From: Leptospira limi
GTDB taxonomy: Bacteria; Spirochaetota; Leptospiria; Leptospirales; Leptospiraceae
DNA: 64,000 nucleotides
Reading direction: 5' to 3'
Assembly (NCBI RefSeq): GCF_026151395.1
Contig: NZ_JAMQPV010000001.1
Span: 2,606,501 to 2,670,500, forward strand
Positions 17,520 through 26,471 of the stretch are shown here, one piece after another. Every line of letters starts with the position of its first letter. Position 1 is the first letter of the stretch. A program made the translations under genes and the position numbers. The notes below the pieces were generated by a model. That model was not told where the DNA came from, searched no databases, and saw nothing but the letters and a program-made list of their open reading frames with translations.

Positions 17520-18803
17520 TCAAACAGAATACCCATCTGGGATGGCAGAGTGTCTGGGCACAACGATAATCCCGTCACGGATCCGGATATAATCATCTTC
17601 GTACTCTTGTAAGTTTTGTTCGTTTAACAGCCGAACGTTGGCGCCTATCGCACAATCCTTATCGACAATTGTCCGCCGTATTTCGCAGTTAGGTCCAATC
17701 CCAATTGGGATTTTTCCCGATTTACGATCAAAGTACCCGTAATGGTCAAGACCCATGATGATGGAATCGTAGATTTTTGTTCCAGAAGCAATGAGCTGCC
17801 TCACCCCAATGATGGATCTGTGCACCTCACATTGGTTAAGGATGGTACCTTCCGAAATGAGCGCCTGGTTCACAACCGCCTGATTGATCTTTGACGGTGG
17901 AAGTGCCCTCGCCCTTGTATAAATCGGGGTTTTCTCTAAATACAAATTGAATTTAGGGATATGATCGGTTAACATCAAATTGGCTTCATAAAAAGCTTTG
18001 ATGGTTCCGATGTCTTCCCAGTAACCGTCGTAAGTATACGCTTTTACTTTTCGTTCTTTTATCGCCTTCGGTAAAATTTCCTTTCCAAAATCTGCCATAT
18101 TACGGTCTTCCAAAACATCAATTAACGTAGATGTGTTGAAGATATAAATTCCCATGTTTGCAAGGAAGGCCCCGTTTTCTGTGCGGCAATATTCTACCTG
18201 AGAAAGGTCCTGTGGTTTTTCAATGAATTCCTGGATGGTGCCACCAACCCCTGCTTTGACTATGCCCAGACCATAAATTTGGTCTTCAGGGATTGCATTG
18301 GTTGCTACAGAAATTTGGGTTTCTGGGTCCATCAAATGACTCTGCATAAAGTCGGCAAGGTCCATATTGTACAACTGGTCACCAGAAAGGATAAGAACAT
18401 ACTTTGGTTTTTGTTCACGAATGTAAGGTAATACCTTTCTTACGGCATCCGCTGTCCCTTCGAACCAATTGGCACTTGATACGGTTTGTTCCGCAGCAAT
18501 GATTTCTACAAAACTTTTTTGGTGGATATTGTTAGTTGCATACGTTCGATTGATGTGGCGGTTCAGCGAATACGAGTTAAACTGTGTTAGGATAAAAATT
18601 TTTTCGAATCCACTGTTCAGGGAATTGGAGATCGGAATGTCGATGAGTCTATACTTACCACCAAAACTCACGGCGGGTTTTGATCGTTTTTCAGTTAAAG
18701 GCAGTAGCCTTGTTCCCTTTCCCCCACCGAGAATAATTGTGAGGACTTCATCTTTTTTGAGAATAAAATCCACACAGTCTATTGAGTCTTCTTGGAATCG
18801 CAT
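17520..18803 (-). CDS. glgC: Glucose-1-phosphate adenylyltransferase GlgC
   Basis: A 427-residue enzyme that makes ADP-glucose from ATP and glucose-1-phosphate for glycogen synthesis. The nucleotidyltransferase domain has LGGGKGTRLLPLTEKRSKP, RLIDIPISNSLNSG, LSGDQLYNMD and the substrate motif FIEKPQDL. The C-terminal left-handed beta-helix is the allosteric and oligomer domain. An AAGGA site precedes ATG 18803. It follows purQ by 55 bases on the same strand; no other glycogen gene is nearby. Confidence 0.96.
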   Translation of the reverse strand: MRFQEDSIDCVDFILKKDEVLTIILGGGKGTRLLPLTEKRSKPAVSFGGKYRLIDIPISNSLNSGFEKIFILTQFNSYSLNRHINRTYATNNIHQKSFVEIIAAEQTVSSANWFEGTADAVRKVLPYIREQKPKYVLILSGDQLYNMDLADFMQSHLMDPETQISVATNAIPEDQIYGLGIVKAGVGGTIQEFIEKPQDLSQVEYCRTENGAFLANMGIYIFNTSTLIDVLEDRNMADFGKEILPKAIKERKVKAYTYDGYWEDIGTIKAFYEANLMLTDHIPKFNLYLEKTPIYTRARALPPSKINQAVVNQALISEGTILNQCEVHRSIIGVRQLIASGTKIYDSIIMGLDHYGYFDRKSGKIPIGIGPNCEIRRTIVDKDCAIGANVRLLNEQNLQEYEDDYIRIRDGIIVVPRHSAIPDGYSV

Positions 18804-18858
18804 ACCTATCCTTATAAGGATATTTGACGAAAAAGCAAGAAAAGGAAAGGAAAAGATT

Positions 18859-19506
18859 CTAATTTTTTAAGAGAGCTTCTAAGATTTGTTTGCCGTCCAT
18901 TTTCCCTGTAAAAGGATTCATTGCTCTTTCCGGATGAGGCATCATTCCTAAAACATTTCCTTTTTCATTACAGATCCCAGCGATGTCATGTAAAGATCCA
19001 TTTGGGTTTTCCTGGTAACGAAACACAACTTGTCCATTTTTTTCTAATCGTTCTAAAGTTTCTGCGTCAGCAAAGTATGCACCTTCTCCATGAGCAATTG
19101 GGATGGAAAGATTCCCTTGGAAATGTTTTGCAAAACCATTTTCTTTTACTGGAACAAGTTCAACATCTTTGCATATGTATTTTAAAGTTCGATTGTGTAA
19201 GAGTGCACCAGGAAGTAGTCCAGATTCGGTAAGGATTTGGAACCCGTTACAAACTCCAAGAACCTTTCCCCCTTTGTTCGCATACTTCACAACCGATTCC
19301 ATGGATGCACTGAATTTTGCCATAGCACCGCAGCGTAAGTAATCTCCAAAGGAAAACCCTCCAGGTAAAACAACCAAATCAGGAACATCATCAAAGGATT
19401 CTTTGTACCAGGTGTAATTGACATCGGCCTGGAAATAGTCATGTAATACGGATCCAACATCTTTATCACAATTGGAACCAGGAAAGGTGACTACCCGAAC
19501 TTTCAT
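18859..19506 (-). CDS. purQ: Phosphoribosylformylglycinamidine synthase, glutaminase subunit PurQ
   Basis: A 215-residue class I glutamine amidotransferase. The oxyanion and nucleophile motif is GVCNGFQIL, and the catalytic His-Glu pair is in MMPHPERAM. With PurS and PurL it converts FGAR to FGAM in purine synthesis. The start overlaps the purS stop by 4 bases. PurL, the large subunit, is not in this window. Confidence 0.96.
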   Translation of the reverse strand: MKVRVVTFPGSNCDKDVGSVLHDYFQADVNYTWYKESFDDVPDLVVLPGGFSFGDYLRCGAMAKFSASMESVVKYANKGGKVLGVCNGFQILTESGLLPGALLHNRTLKYICKDVELVPVKENGFAKHFQGNLSIPIAHGEGAYFADAETLERLEKNGQVVFRYQENPNGSLHDIAGICNEKGNVLGMMPHPERAMNPFTGKMDGKQILEALLKN

Positions 19507-19751
19507 TGGGATTCAACCACCAGTTTGTAAGTTTCAATCACCTGGTTCACAAGGACTGATTCACAAATTTCCTTGGCGATCGATTCAGCCTCTTTTAAGG
19601 AAGAGGCATTGAGTTTGAGTTCAATGTATTTTCCCACACGTAAGTCCTGGACTTGTCCTTTTCCTTGGTCATGAAGGGTACGGAGCACTGTTTGGCCTTG
19701 GGGATCAAGGACGGATTCTTTGAGGGTAACATTTATTTTTGCGACAAACAT
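19503..19751 (-). CDS. purS: FGAM synthase subunit PurS
   Basis: An 82-residue PurS protein (motifs LKESVLDPQGQTV, VGKYIELKL, ICESVLVN). PurS bridges PurQ and small-type PurL for ammonia channelling. Its presence indicates the three-subunit form of the enzyme rather than the single-chain enterobacterial PurL. The gene overlaps purC by 19 bases and purQ by 4. Confidence 0.95.
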   Translation of the reverse strand: MFVAKINVTLKESVLDPQGQTVLRTLHDQGKGQVQDLRVGKYIELKLNASSLKEAESIAKEICESVLVNQVIETYKLVVESQ

Positions 19752-20590
19752 ATATTGATTTTATCTTCCAATTCCAAGTATTTTTTACGTAGTTCCTGAA
19801 TCAAGGATTCGGGGAGTTTAGGGGGTGGTGGATTTTTATCCCAAGAGGTGGATTCGAGCCAATTTCGTAGGATTTGTTTATCAAAACTGGCGGGAGTTTT
19901 CCCAAGGGCATAGGTTGACGCATCCCAATACCGGGAAGAGTCTGGTGTCAAAATTTCGTCAATGAGAACCGGTTCTCCATCGATGAGCCCAAATTCAAAT
20001 TTGGTATCACAAAGAAGGATCCCTTGTTTTGCCATCAATTGGTGGGCTTTTTCGTAAAGGTGGAGGGAGATCGTTTTTACTTTTTGGAATAAATCGGATC
20101 CCACTTCCTTTTCCATTGTGCTCTCACTGACATTTTCATCATGGCCAGCATCGTTTTTCCTCGCGGGTGTGAAAATGGGTGTGGGAAATTGGTAGGATTC
20201 TTGTAAACCCTTAGGGTAAGCGGTCTCCGCAATGGTTCCCAATTGTAGGTATTCCTTCCAAGCAGAACCTGTGAGGTAACCACGAACCACACATTCAAAA
20301 TCAATTCGTTTTGCTTTTTTCACAAGGACAGAACGTCCAATCAGGTTTGGTTCATTTTGGTAAGGTTTTGGAAAACGGGAAACATCATCTGTGATCAGAT
20401 GGTTGTTTATATCCGAAAAATAACGAAACCATTGGGTGGAAATTCGAGTGAGGACTTTCCCTTTGTCTTCAACAGGTTCGGAAAATACAACATCAAAGGC
20501 AGAAATCCGATCCGTTGCTACTAGTAATAACTCAGAACCAAGATCATAAACATCTCTCACCTTTCCTTTATAATGGGGACTCGGGATCAT
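19733..20590 (-). CDS. purC: SAICAR synthetase PurC
   Basis: A 285-residue phosphoribosylaminoimidazole-succinocarboxamide synthase, with GKVRDVYDLG, ATDRISAFDVVF, CVVRGYLTGSAWKEY, DTKFEFGL and EILTPDSSRYW. The family core and length fit the longer, eukaryote-like PurC type. ATG 20590 is chosen, overlapping the rsbU-like stop as ATGA; GTG 20602 is a weaker alternative. It starts the purC-purS-purQ set. Confidence 0.95.
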   Translation of the reverse strand: MIPSPHYKGKVRDVYDLGSELLLVATDRISAFDVVFSEPVEDKGKVLTRISTQWFRYFSDINNHLITDDVSRFPKPYQNEPNLIGRSVLVKKAKRIDFECVVRGYLTGSAWKEYLQLGTIAETAYPKGLQESYQFPTPIFTPARKNDAGHDENVSESTMEKEVGSDLFQKVKTISLHLYEKAHQLMAKQGILLCDTKFEFGLIDGEPVLIDEILTPDSSRYWDASTYALGKTPASFDKQILRNWLESTSWDKNPPPPKLPESLIQELRKKYLELEDKINICLSQK

Positions 20591-21714
20591 AATTGTATAC
20601 ACACCATTGCCATATCGTCATTCGGAGTGGAAGTTCCACAAAACTCTAAAATTTGATTTTGAACTGTGGGAAGGATATCCCCACCAATACTTACAGATTT
20701 TTGAAAAATATCGCGCATACCCTCTTCTGTGATGTATTCCATTTTGGAGTTCATAGCTTCACTTGCTCCATCCGTGTACATAAAAAACTTGGAGCCTTGT
20801 TTTAAAGAGATCGATTGCACTTCGTCATTGGTAATCATATTGATTCCCATAATCATAGGACTCATCCCCTTTAATAATTTGGTTTCTCCATCCATGTAAA
20901 TGATGGGAGCTGGATGACCACCATTGATATAGGAAAGTTTTAATTCCTGATCAATGATCGCATAACAAAAAGTAATGGCATAATCCTCAGGAAGTACAAG
21001 TTCCATATTTTTACGAAGGTGAGAAACACGTTCCTTCAAACCCATATTAGGAACTAAATTGAATAATTGCATTTTGAACATGGCACCGATGAGGGCGGCA
21101 CTTGGTCCATGCCCTGAACAGTCAGCAATCACGATATGGAGTTTTTTTTCTTCAATCCAAGTGTCTACAAAATCACCACCAATTTGTAAATACGGATGGA
21201 AAAGTGTCTGGGCTTTGATTCCGTTCCAAATAAAACTTTTTTCCGGGATCAGTTGGTCTTGGACACGCCTTGCCGTTTGTAGTTCTTTTTCGTATCTACT
21301 TTTTTGTTGGTACAGTTCGTCCTGTAAATCTTTCAAACGGATCACAGAATGAATTTTTGCAACTAATTCTCGTTTGTTGAAAGGTTTGTTAATAAAATCA
21401 TCACCACCATTTTTCATGGCTTCCTGGAAACCAACTTCACGATCGATAGAAGTGATAAAAAGAATGGGCAAAAGCTTAAACTGATCCATTTCCCGAAGTT
21501 CACGACAAAAGGAAAAGCCATCCTGTTCTGGCATATTGACATCTAATAATAAAGTATCAATGCGGGTATTGAGTAAAACCAAACGTGCCTCTTCTGCTGA
21601 ATAGGCGGTATATGTCTTAAAACCTTCTTGGGATAAAAGGTATTTGAGAAGTTCCACATTTTCAGGAACATCATCAACAATGAGAATTGTATGTTGTGAC
21701 TCTTTTGTTTCCAT
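20587..21714 (-). CDS. Response regulator with PP2C-type phosphatase (RsbU-like)
   Basis: A 375-residue protein. A receiver domain occupies residues 1-130 (acidic pair in VDDVPEN, phospho-acceptor Asp in LLLDVNMPEQDG, Lys in FINKPFNKRE). A short coiled coil follows (QQKSRYEKELQTARRVQDQLIP), then a SpoIIE/PP2C Ser/Thr phosphatase domain with GGDFVD, ADCSGHGPSAAL, YTDGASEAMN and NDDMAMV. Such proteins usually control anti-sigma-antagonist pathways when phosphorylated. No kinase or anti-sigma partner is adjacent; it sits between ccmC and purC on the same strand. Confidence 0.9.
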   Translation of the reverse strand: METKESQHTILIVDDVPENVELLKYLLSQEGFKTYTAYSAEEARLVLLNTRIDTLLLDVNMPEQDGFSFCRELREMDQFKLLPILFITSIDREVGFQEAMKNGGDDFINKPFNKRELVAKIHSVIRLKDLQDELYQQKSRYEKELQTARRVQDQLIPEKSFIWNGIKAQTLFHPYLQIGGDFVDTWIEEKKLHIVIADCSGHGPSAALIGAMFKMQLFNLVPNMGLKERVSHLRKNMELVLPEDYAITFCYAIIDQELKLSYINGGHPAPIIYMDGETKLLKGMSPMIMGINMITNDEVQSISLKQGSKFFMYTDGASEAMNSKMEYITEEGMRDIFQKSVSIGGDILPTVQNQILEFCGTSTPNDDMAMVCIQL

Positions 21715-21721
21715 TTTTCAA

Positions 21722-22420
21722 TTAATTGAATTCGGACCGAAGGTGATTTTTAATTTCCTGTATTTTTTCGTTTCGGTTCGAAAGGAAAAAGAGAAACAAA
21801 AACAAAAAATGGTAAGCAAGAACACCGAGCCACATCGTTTGTTTCATGTCCGAATCCATTCCGCCCTTTCCAAGCACACTGCCCGGGTGGTTTCCAGGAT
21901 TTTCAATCCAACGAATGGCTCCCCAAGTCAAAACCGCACTTAAAGCACAAAGAACAGAAAGATAAGCCGATAAGATGGCCTTTTTTTTGCGAGATGGAAC
22001 CAAATATCGAAAGATAAAATAACTAAGGAGAGAAAGGCATAAAATAAAGAATGATTGTAACCTAGCATCTGTTTTGTCCCAAGGAACTCCCCATGCACTA
22101 TATGCCCAAATGGGACCGGAAAATAAAACGCCTAAGGCAAAAAGAAAAGCAAGTTGGTTTGCAGTAAATGCGAGCCGATCCCATAGCAGGTCTTTTTTGA
22201 TGAAATAAATCAGAGAAAAAACAAACGATAACAGTGGGCCGTATAATGCAACCCAGGCGACTGGAACATGTAGGTAAAAAATTCTATGGCTTAGGCCTTG
22301 TTCCAAAATGACATTGGGATATAGGATCGAAACAAATACAGCAATCACCAAAGAGATACAGACTGCGATGTAAAAGGCGAAATCCAAAGCCGGGTGGATC
22401 AGTTTGATCTTACGTTCCAT
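21722..22420 (-). CDS. ccmC: Cytochrome c biogenesis protein CcmC
   Basis: A 232-residue membrane protein with six predicted spans. It shows the CcmC/CcmF-family motifs RIFYLHVPVAWV (haem-ligand His), the tryptophan-rich periplasmic segment GPIWAYSAWGVPWDKTDAR, and NPGNHP near the second conserved His. CcmC transfers haem to CcmE in system I cytochrome c maturation. It follows ccmB and ccmA on the same strand. Confidence 0.88.
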   Translation of the reverse strand: MERKIKLIHPALDFAFYIAVCISLVIAVFVSILYPNVILEQGLSHRIFYLHVPVAWVALYGPLLSFVFSLIYFIKKDLLWDRLAFTANQLAFLFALGVLFSGPIWAYSAWGVPWDKTDARLQSFFILCLSLLSYFIFRYLVPSRKKKAILSAYLSVLCALSAVLTWGAIRWIENPGNHPGSVLGKGGMDSDMKQTMWLGVLAYHFLFLFLFFLSNRNEKIQEIKNHLRSEFN

Positions 22421-22474
22421 TTTTTTCCAAATTTTCAGAATGGAAAAGAAATTCTAGGAGAAAATACAAATCCC

Positions 22475-23134
22475 CTACTCATTCTGTAAGGTTTCTACCA
22501 TAATGGAACCAAGGGTTCCGTAAAATAGAAGGAAAAACAAAAGTAATCCAATCGAAGGTAAATACAATCCAGGCTCCATCCAGTATCGATTTTCAGCTTC
22601 TAGTCCAAACAAAAACAATGGAATCGAAAACGGAAGTTGTAAGAGGGGAATGATGATCTCTTTCAGTCGGCTTTCAAATGCAACCACTCCAAGGGATACA
22701 CCCAAAAACACCAAACACCCACTTCCTAAGTTTGCAAATAACCACTCTCCTAAATAACGTTCCAAAACCATATTTTGGAAAAAGATCGATAATACGAGGA
22801 TAAGGAGTGCATTTACAAGGATGGTACAAAACCAAATTGTAATCGATTTGCTAATGTATAGATAAGTAGGACTGACATAACTGGAACTTGCTTCCCATCC
22901 CATAGATTCTCTTTCTTCCCATAAACTTTGGCTTACAATGACAAAGTTGAGAATGAAGATGATTGCCCATTTCAGACCACGGATACTCCTTGCCGATAAC
23001 ATTTCGTTCACTTCAATGGATGTATAAAAAATGAAAACGACAGAAACACTCAATGTAAAAAGAGAAACGACTCCACCTAGTGAACGCCCAATCAAATAAA
23101 AATCTTTTTTTAATAGATTAAGAAACAAAGACAT
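22475..23134 (-). CDS. ccmB: Haem exporter membrane protein CcmB
   Basis: A 219-residue protein with six hydrophobic segments, encoded directly after ccmA with a 17-base overlap. The segment SQSLWEERESMGWE after the second span resembles the conserved LFRDDYEDG-type loop of CcmB. Sequence conservation is low, so the call leans on topology, length and position between ccmA and ccmC. Confidence 0.8.
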   Translation of the reverse strand: MSLFLNLLKKDFYLIGRSLGGVVSLFTLSVSVVFIFYTSIEVNEMLSARSIRGLKWAIIFILNFVIVSQSLWEERESMGWEASSSYVSPTYLYISKSITIWFCTILVNALLILVLSIFFQNMVLERYLGEWLFANLGSGCLVFLGVSLGVVAFESRLKEIIIPLLQLPFSIPLFLFGLEAENRYWMEPGLYLPSIGLLLFFLLFYGTLGSIMVETLQNE

Positions 23135-23726
23135 TCCCCTGGCGAATTAAAATTTGACCTGTACACTCAAGTTCACTTGGAATCGAATGGAGCACAGTCA
23201 GAATGAGTTTCGATTTTTTTTCTTCATTTAAAATCGAACTTAAGACCAAAGAAGATTCAAAATCAAGTCCTGTAAATGGTTCATCAAATAAAATGATTTC
23301 TGCTGATGAAAGTAAAACCCTCATGATGGCAACTTTCTGTTTCATCCCTCTGGAAAAAAAATGGATGGGATCCCATATCCTTTTTTCCAAACGAAAGAGT
23401 TTTAATAACTCCATCCTTTTCTCCATGGAATGGAATCCATCCAAAGAGGCAAAGTAGTCTAGGTTTTCTTCTAAACTTAGAGAGGAATAAAAACCAAGTT
23501 CATGGCCCAAATAAGCAATTTTGCGTTTTCCACTAGGCCAAGTCCAGGCAGGAGAGGTTAAGGAATCATGAAAGATTTTTTTAAGTAATGTCGATTTACC
23601 AGCTCCATTTTCTCCAAGGACTGCGAGTAATCCTTTTTCAAAAAAACTGAGATTCACCTCTTTCAATACGGTTTTTTCGCCGACAGTAATAGTGAGCCCT
23701 TTTGTCTCCAAAAGCATACGGTTCAT
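23118..23726 (-). CDS. ccmA: Haem exporter ATP-binding protein CcmA
   Basis: A 202-residue ABC ATPase with Walker A (GENGAGKSTLL), signature FSRGMKQKVAIMR and Walker B (IILFDEPFTGLD). The SRGMKQ signature and small size are typical of CcmA, which with CcmB releases haem-bound CcmE from CcmC. Possible ATG starts are at 23744, 23726 and 23717. The longest would overlap the start of the divergent TPR gene, so 23726 is given here. Confidence 0.85.
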   Translation of the reverse strand: MNRMLLETKGLTITVGEKTVLKEVNLSFFEKGLLAVLGENGAGKSTLLKKIFHDSLTSPAWTWPSGKRKIAYLGHELGFYSSLSLEENLDYFASLDGFHSMEKRMELLKLFRLEKRIWDPIHFFSRGMKQKVAIMRVLLSSAEIILFDEPFTGLDFESSLVLSSILNEEKKSKLILTVLHSIPSELECTGQILIRQGNVFVS

Positions 23727-23735
23727 TCTAACACC

Positions 23736-24752
23736 ATGTTCCATCGACTGTTTACATTCGCACTTCTGTTTTTGTTTCCAAACCTAGTCTTTGCACAAAA
23801 ACTCATCGGGAACAAAGAATACCCAGAACTTTTATGGGGGAAAGACGAAGAGTTTGATACCCGTGACTTTCCGAATGGATCTTTTATTTACCACAAAGAT
23901 GATTTTATCCTAACTCGTGGAAAACTTTATACCGGAGAACCCCCTAAATCGAATGGAAGTTTTGTCTACGGAACAGAAACCATCACAAATTCAGGAAAAT
24001 GGAACAACGATACCATTGAACTTCTCTTAAATGGAAAGGCAAACCAAAGAGGTGAAGTCATCAAACGTTTGGAAGCTGGAGTTCGATTTGACCCTCAATT
24101 TTTTCCCTTCCGTTACAATTTGGGCAGACTGTATTCACTGGAAATGAAATACGAAAAAGCACTTGTTGAATTTGAATATGCAAAAGCAGAAATGCCAGAG
24201 TATTACAAAACATATTTGCATATCGCAATCCTTTCTGAAATCACAAGACAAACTTATTATGCCATTATGAATTATAAATTGGCAGTTGAAAAAAATCCAT
24301 ACGATACAGAAGCACTCATTCGACTTGCTGATCATTATTTGGAAACTGGACTTAAGAACAGAGCACTATTGTATCTTAACAAGGCTCTGAAAATCGAAGA
24401 GGAAAGTCCGAATGTAAAACTTGGATTTGCAAGGCTTGAAATGGAAAAAGGGAATTATCATATTGCTTATAAGATTTTCAATCGAACGAGTTTAACCACT
24501 GGTGAGGGAAAACAAAAGTCATATGATAAAAAGTTTCATTATTATTTTGCTGAGACAGCTTCAAAAGTCACAGATTATGAAACAGCAGAAGAACAATATA
24601 CAAAAATGCTCAGTTTCACCAATGATCCGTTTTTTGCGACCGTTTCCTCAAAAGTGATCGCACGTAGAAGGGATATCGCGAAAAAATTTGCGGAAGCAAA
24701 ACGAACTCAGTTGGATGATTCCGAAGAAGAAGTTACACCACCAAACGAATGA
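23736..24752 (+). CDS. Exported TPR-repeat protein
   Basis: A 338-residue protein with a signal peptide (cleavage likely after VFA, residue 20), an N-terminal region I do not recognise, and tandem tetratricopeptide repeats from about residue 110 to 310 (for example FRYNLGRLYSLEMKYEKALV, ALIRLADHYLETGLKNRALL). Such proteins act as periplasmic or envelope scaffolds. It is divergent from ccmA with overlapping 5' regions, so a link to cytochrome c maturation (a CcmI-like role) is possible but unproven. Its 3' end overlaps the convergent ABC gene by 46 bases. Confidence 0.75.
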   Translation: MFHRLFTFALLFLFPNLVFAQKLIGNKEYPELLWGKDEEFDTRDFPNGSFIYHKDDFILTRGKLYTGEPPKSNGSFVYGTETITNSGKWNNDTIELLLNGKANQRGEVIKRLEAGVRFDPQFFPFRYNLGRLYSLEMKYEKALVEFEYAKAEMPEYYKTYLHIAILSEITRQTYYAIMNYKLAVEKNPYDTEALIRLADHYLETGLKNRALLYLNKALKIEEESPNVKLGFARLEMEKGNYHIAYKIFNRTSLTTGEGKQKSYDKKFHYYFAETASKVTDYETAEEQYTKMLSFTNDPFFATVSSKVIARRRDIAKKFAEAKRTQLDDSEEEVTPPNE

Positions 24753-25495
24753 TTTCTGGCAAAAACCAATTCTTGTAATAGTTTCGATTGTGGATGCTTT
24801 AGAAGTTGTTTTGGATTTCCAAATTCAGTGATACTTCCCTCTTCCAATACAAATATTTGATCACACATATAAGATAAAAATCCAAGGTCGTGTGAAACAA
24901 TCAACATTCCTAATGAATCCTTTTGGTTGATTTCCTTTAATTCTTCAGCAATTTTCTTTTGCACAAGAACATCAAGGGCTGTTACTGGTTCATCCAATAA
25001 TAGGTATTCTGGATTCATTAGCAATGCCCTTAGTATAGCAAATCTTTGTAATTGACCACCACTTAACTCTTGTTTTGTATTTTTTAATAAAGACACTGGT
25101 AATTCAAATCGATGACATAAATTTCCAATTCTTGTGTTTTCCTTATCGATCATTTCTTGATTTAAGACTAATTGTTTCTGAACCTTAAGTGGTTCTAATA
25201 ATAATTCGCCAATTATATTGTACGGTGAAAAACTACCAAAGGGATCTTGGAAAACAGGTTGGATTTTGGGACAATGTTGATTTCCCAACATTTCGCCCTT
25301 CCATTCTATTTCCCCATTCCACTCATATCCATCAGACTTTGGAAGTAAACCAAGTGCCAAACGAAATAAAGTGGATTTACCAGATCCCGATTTTCCAATG
25401 AGGCCAGTGATTTCTTTGGGTTTTGCTTCTAAGGATACGTCATTTAAGATGGTTCGTTTCCCTATATGAACTGAAAGATTTTTGATTTTAAACAT
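24707..25495 (-). CDS. Orphan ABC transporter ATPase, oligopeptide/nickel (DppF) type
   Basis: A 262-residue ATPase. It has Walker A (GKSGSGKSTLF), Q-loop PVFQDPFGSFSP (the QDP...S/N form typical of DppF/OppF), signature LSGGQLQRFAIL, Walker B (YLLLDEPVTALD) and the switch His in IVSHDLGFL. No permease or binding-protein gene is adjacent, so the partner must lie elsewhere. The C-terminal 15 codons overlap the TPR gene tail to tail. Confidence 0.82.
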   Translation of the reverse strand: MFKIKNLSVHIGKRTILNDVSLEAKPKEITGLIGKSGSGKSTLFRLALGLLPKSDGYEWNGEIEWKGEMLGNQHCPKIQPVFQDPFGSFSPYNIIGELLLEPLKVQKQLVLNQEMIDKENTRIGNLCHRFELPVSLLKNTKQELSGGQLQRFAILRALLMNPEYLLLDEPVTALDVLVQKKIAEELKEINQKDSLGMLIVSHDLGFLSYMCDQIFVLEEGSITEFGNPKQLLKHPQSKLLQELVFARNHSFGGVTSSSESSN

Positions 25496-25571
25496 AATAC
25501 CTTGCAGATAAAATCATTGCATTCTCTCTCTCAATAAACAATCTAAAGAGGATAAATAGGAGTGAATCGTT

Positions 25572-26471
25572 TTGGAGAAAGTAAAAATCACAGAAGTAGG
25601 ACCAAGAGACGGATTACAAAACGAAAAAACCATTCTCTCAACTCAGGATAAATTTGAATTCGTAAAACGTCTAGTAGAATCTGGGACAAAACACATCGAG
25701 CTCACTTCATTTGTCAGAAAAGATAGAATACCCCAAATGGGTGATGCGATTGAACTATCTGCACTCGTGTTACCAAAATTTGCAAACGATGTAGAGTTTT
25801 CATGTCTAACTCCCAACACTAAAGGATATGAAGCAGCAAAACAAGCGGGTTTCAAAGAAGTGGCAGTGTTTACTGCGACTTCTGAATCTTTTACGAAAAA
25901 AAACATCAACATGACAGTTTTGGAAAGTTTTACTTCCTTCCAACCTATTTTTGAACAAGCCAAACAAGATGGAATCAAAGTCAGAGGTTATATTTCAACA
26001 GTGATTGCCTGTCCCTATGAAGGAAAAATAACACCTGATAAAACATTAGATGTCGCATTGCGACTATTAGATGCTGGTGCCTATGAAATTTCCTTAGGGG
26101 AAACGATAGGTGTTGCTGTTCCGGATGAGGTTGAAAAATTATTTGATGTCTTACTTAAAAAAATTCCGATTTCTTATCTCAATTGTCATTTCCATGATAC
26201 CTATGGAATGGCAATTGCGAATACTAAACAAGCTCTCTCCATGGGGATCCGAAGTTTTGATAGTTCCGCTGGAGGGTTAGGTGGTTGTCCCTATGCAAAA
26301 GGAGCCGCAGGGAATGTGGCAACAGAAGATTTGGTATATTTTTTAACGAGAGAAGGATATGATACAGGGATACAATTGGATTCACTAGTAAAAGTGAGTC
26401 AATTTATGGAAACAAAACTAGACCGTCAGTTTAGTTCCAGAACCTACATTGCCAAAAAAAATGCCAGCTGA
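25572..26471 (+). CDS. mvaB: Hydroxymethylglutaryl-CoA lyase
   Basis: A 299-residue TIM-barrel enzyme that splits HMG-CoA into acetoacetate and acetyl-CoA, the last step of leucine breakdown. It has the N-terminal GPRDGLQNE with the catalytic Arg-Asp, metal ligands in HFHDTYGMA, and the mobile catalytic-Cys loop GLGGCPYAKGAAGNVATED. The start is TTG 25572, with AGGAG nine bases upstream (25558-25562); no other in-frame start precedes the conserved N-terminus. The 3' end overlaps the next gene by 11 bases. Homocitrate-synthase relatives lack the GGCPYA loop. Confidence 0.95.
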   Translation: MEKVKITEVGPRDGLQNEKTILSTQDKFEFVKRLVESGTKHIELTSFVRKDRIPQMGDAIELSALVLPKFANDVEFSCLTPNTKGYEAAKQAGFKEVAVFTATSESFTKKNINMTVLESFTSFQPIFEQAKQDGIKVRGYISTVIACPYEGKITPDKTLDVALRLLDAGAYEISLGETIGVAVPDEVEKLFDVLLKKIPISYLNCHFHDTYGMAIANTKQALSMGIRSFDSSAGGLGGCPYAKGAAGNVATEDLVYFLTREGYDTGIQLDSLVKVSQFMETKLDRQFSSRTYIAKKNAS

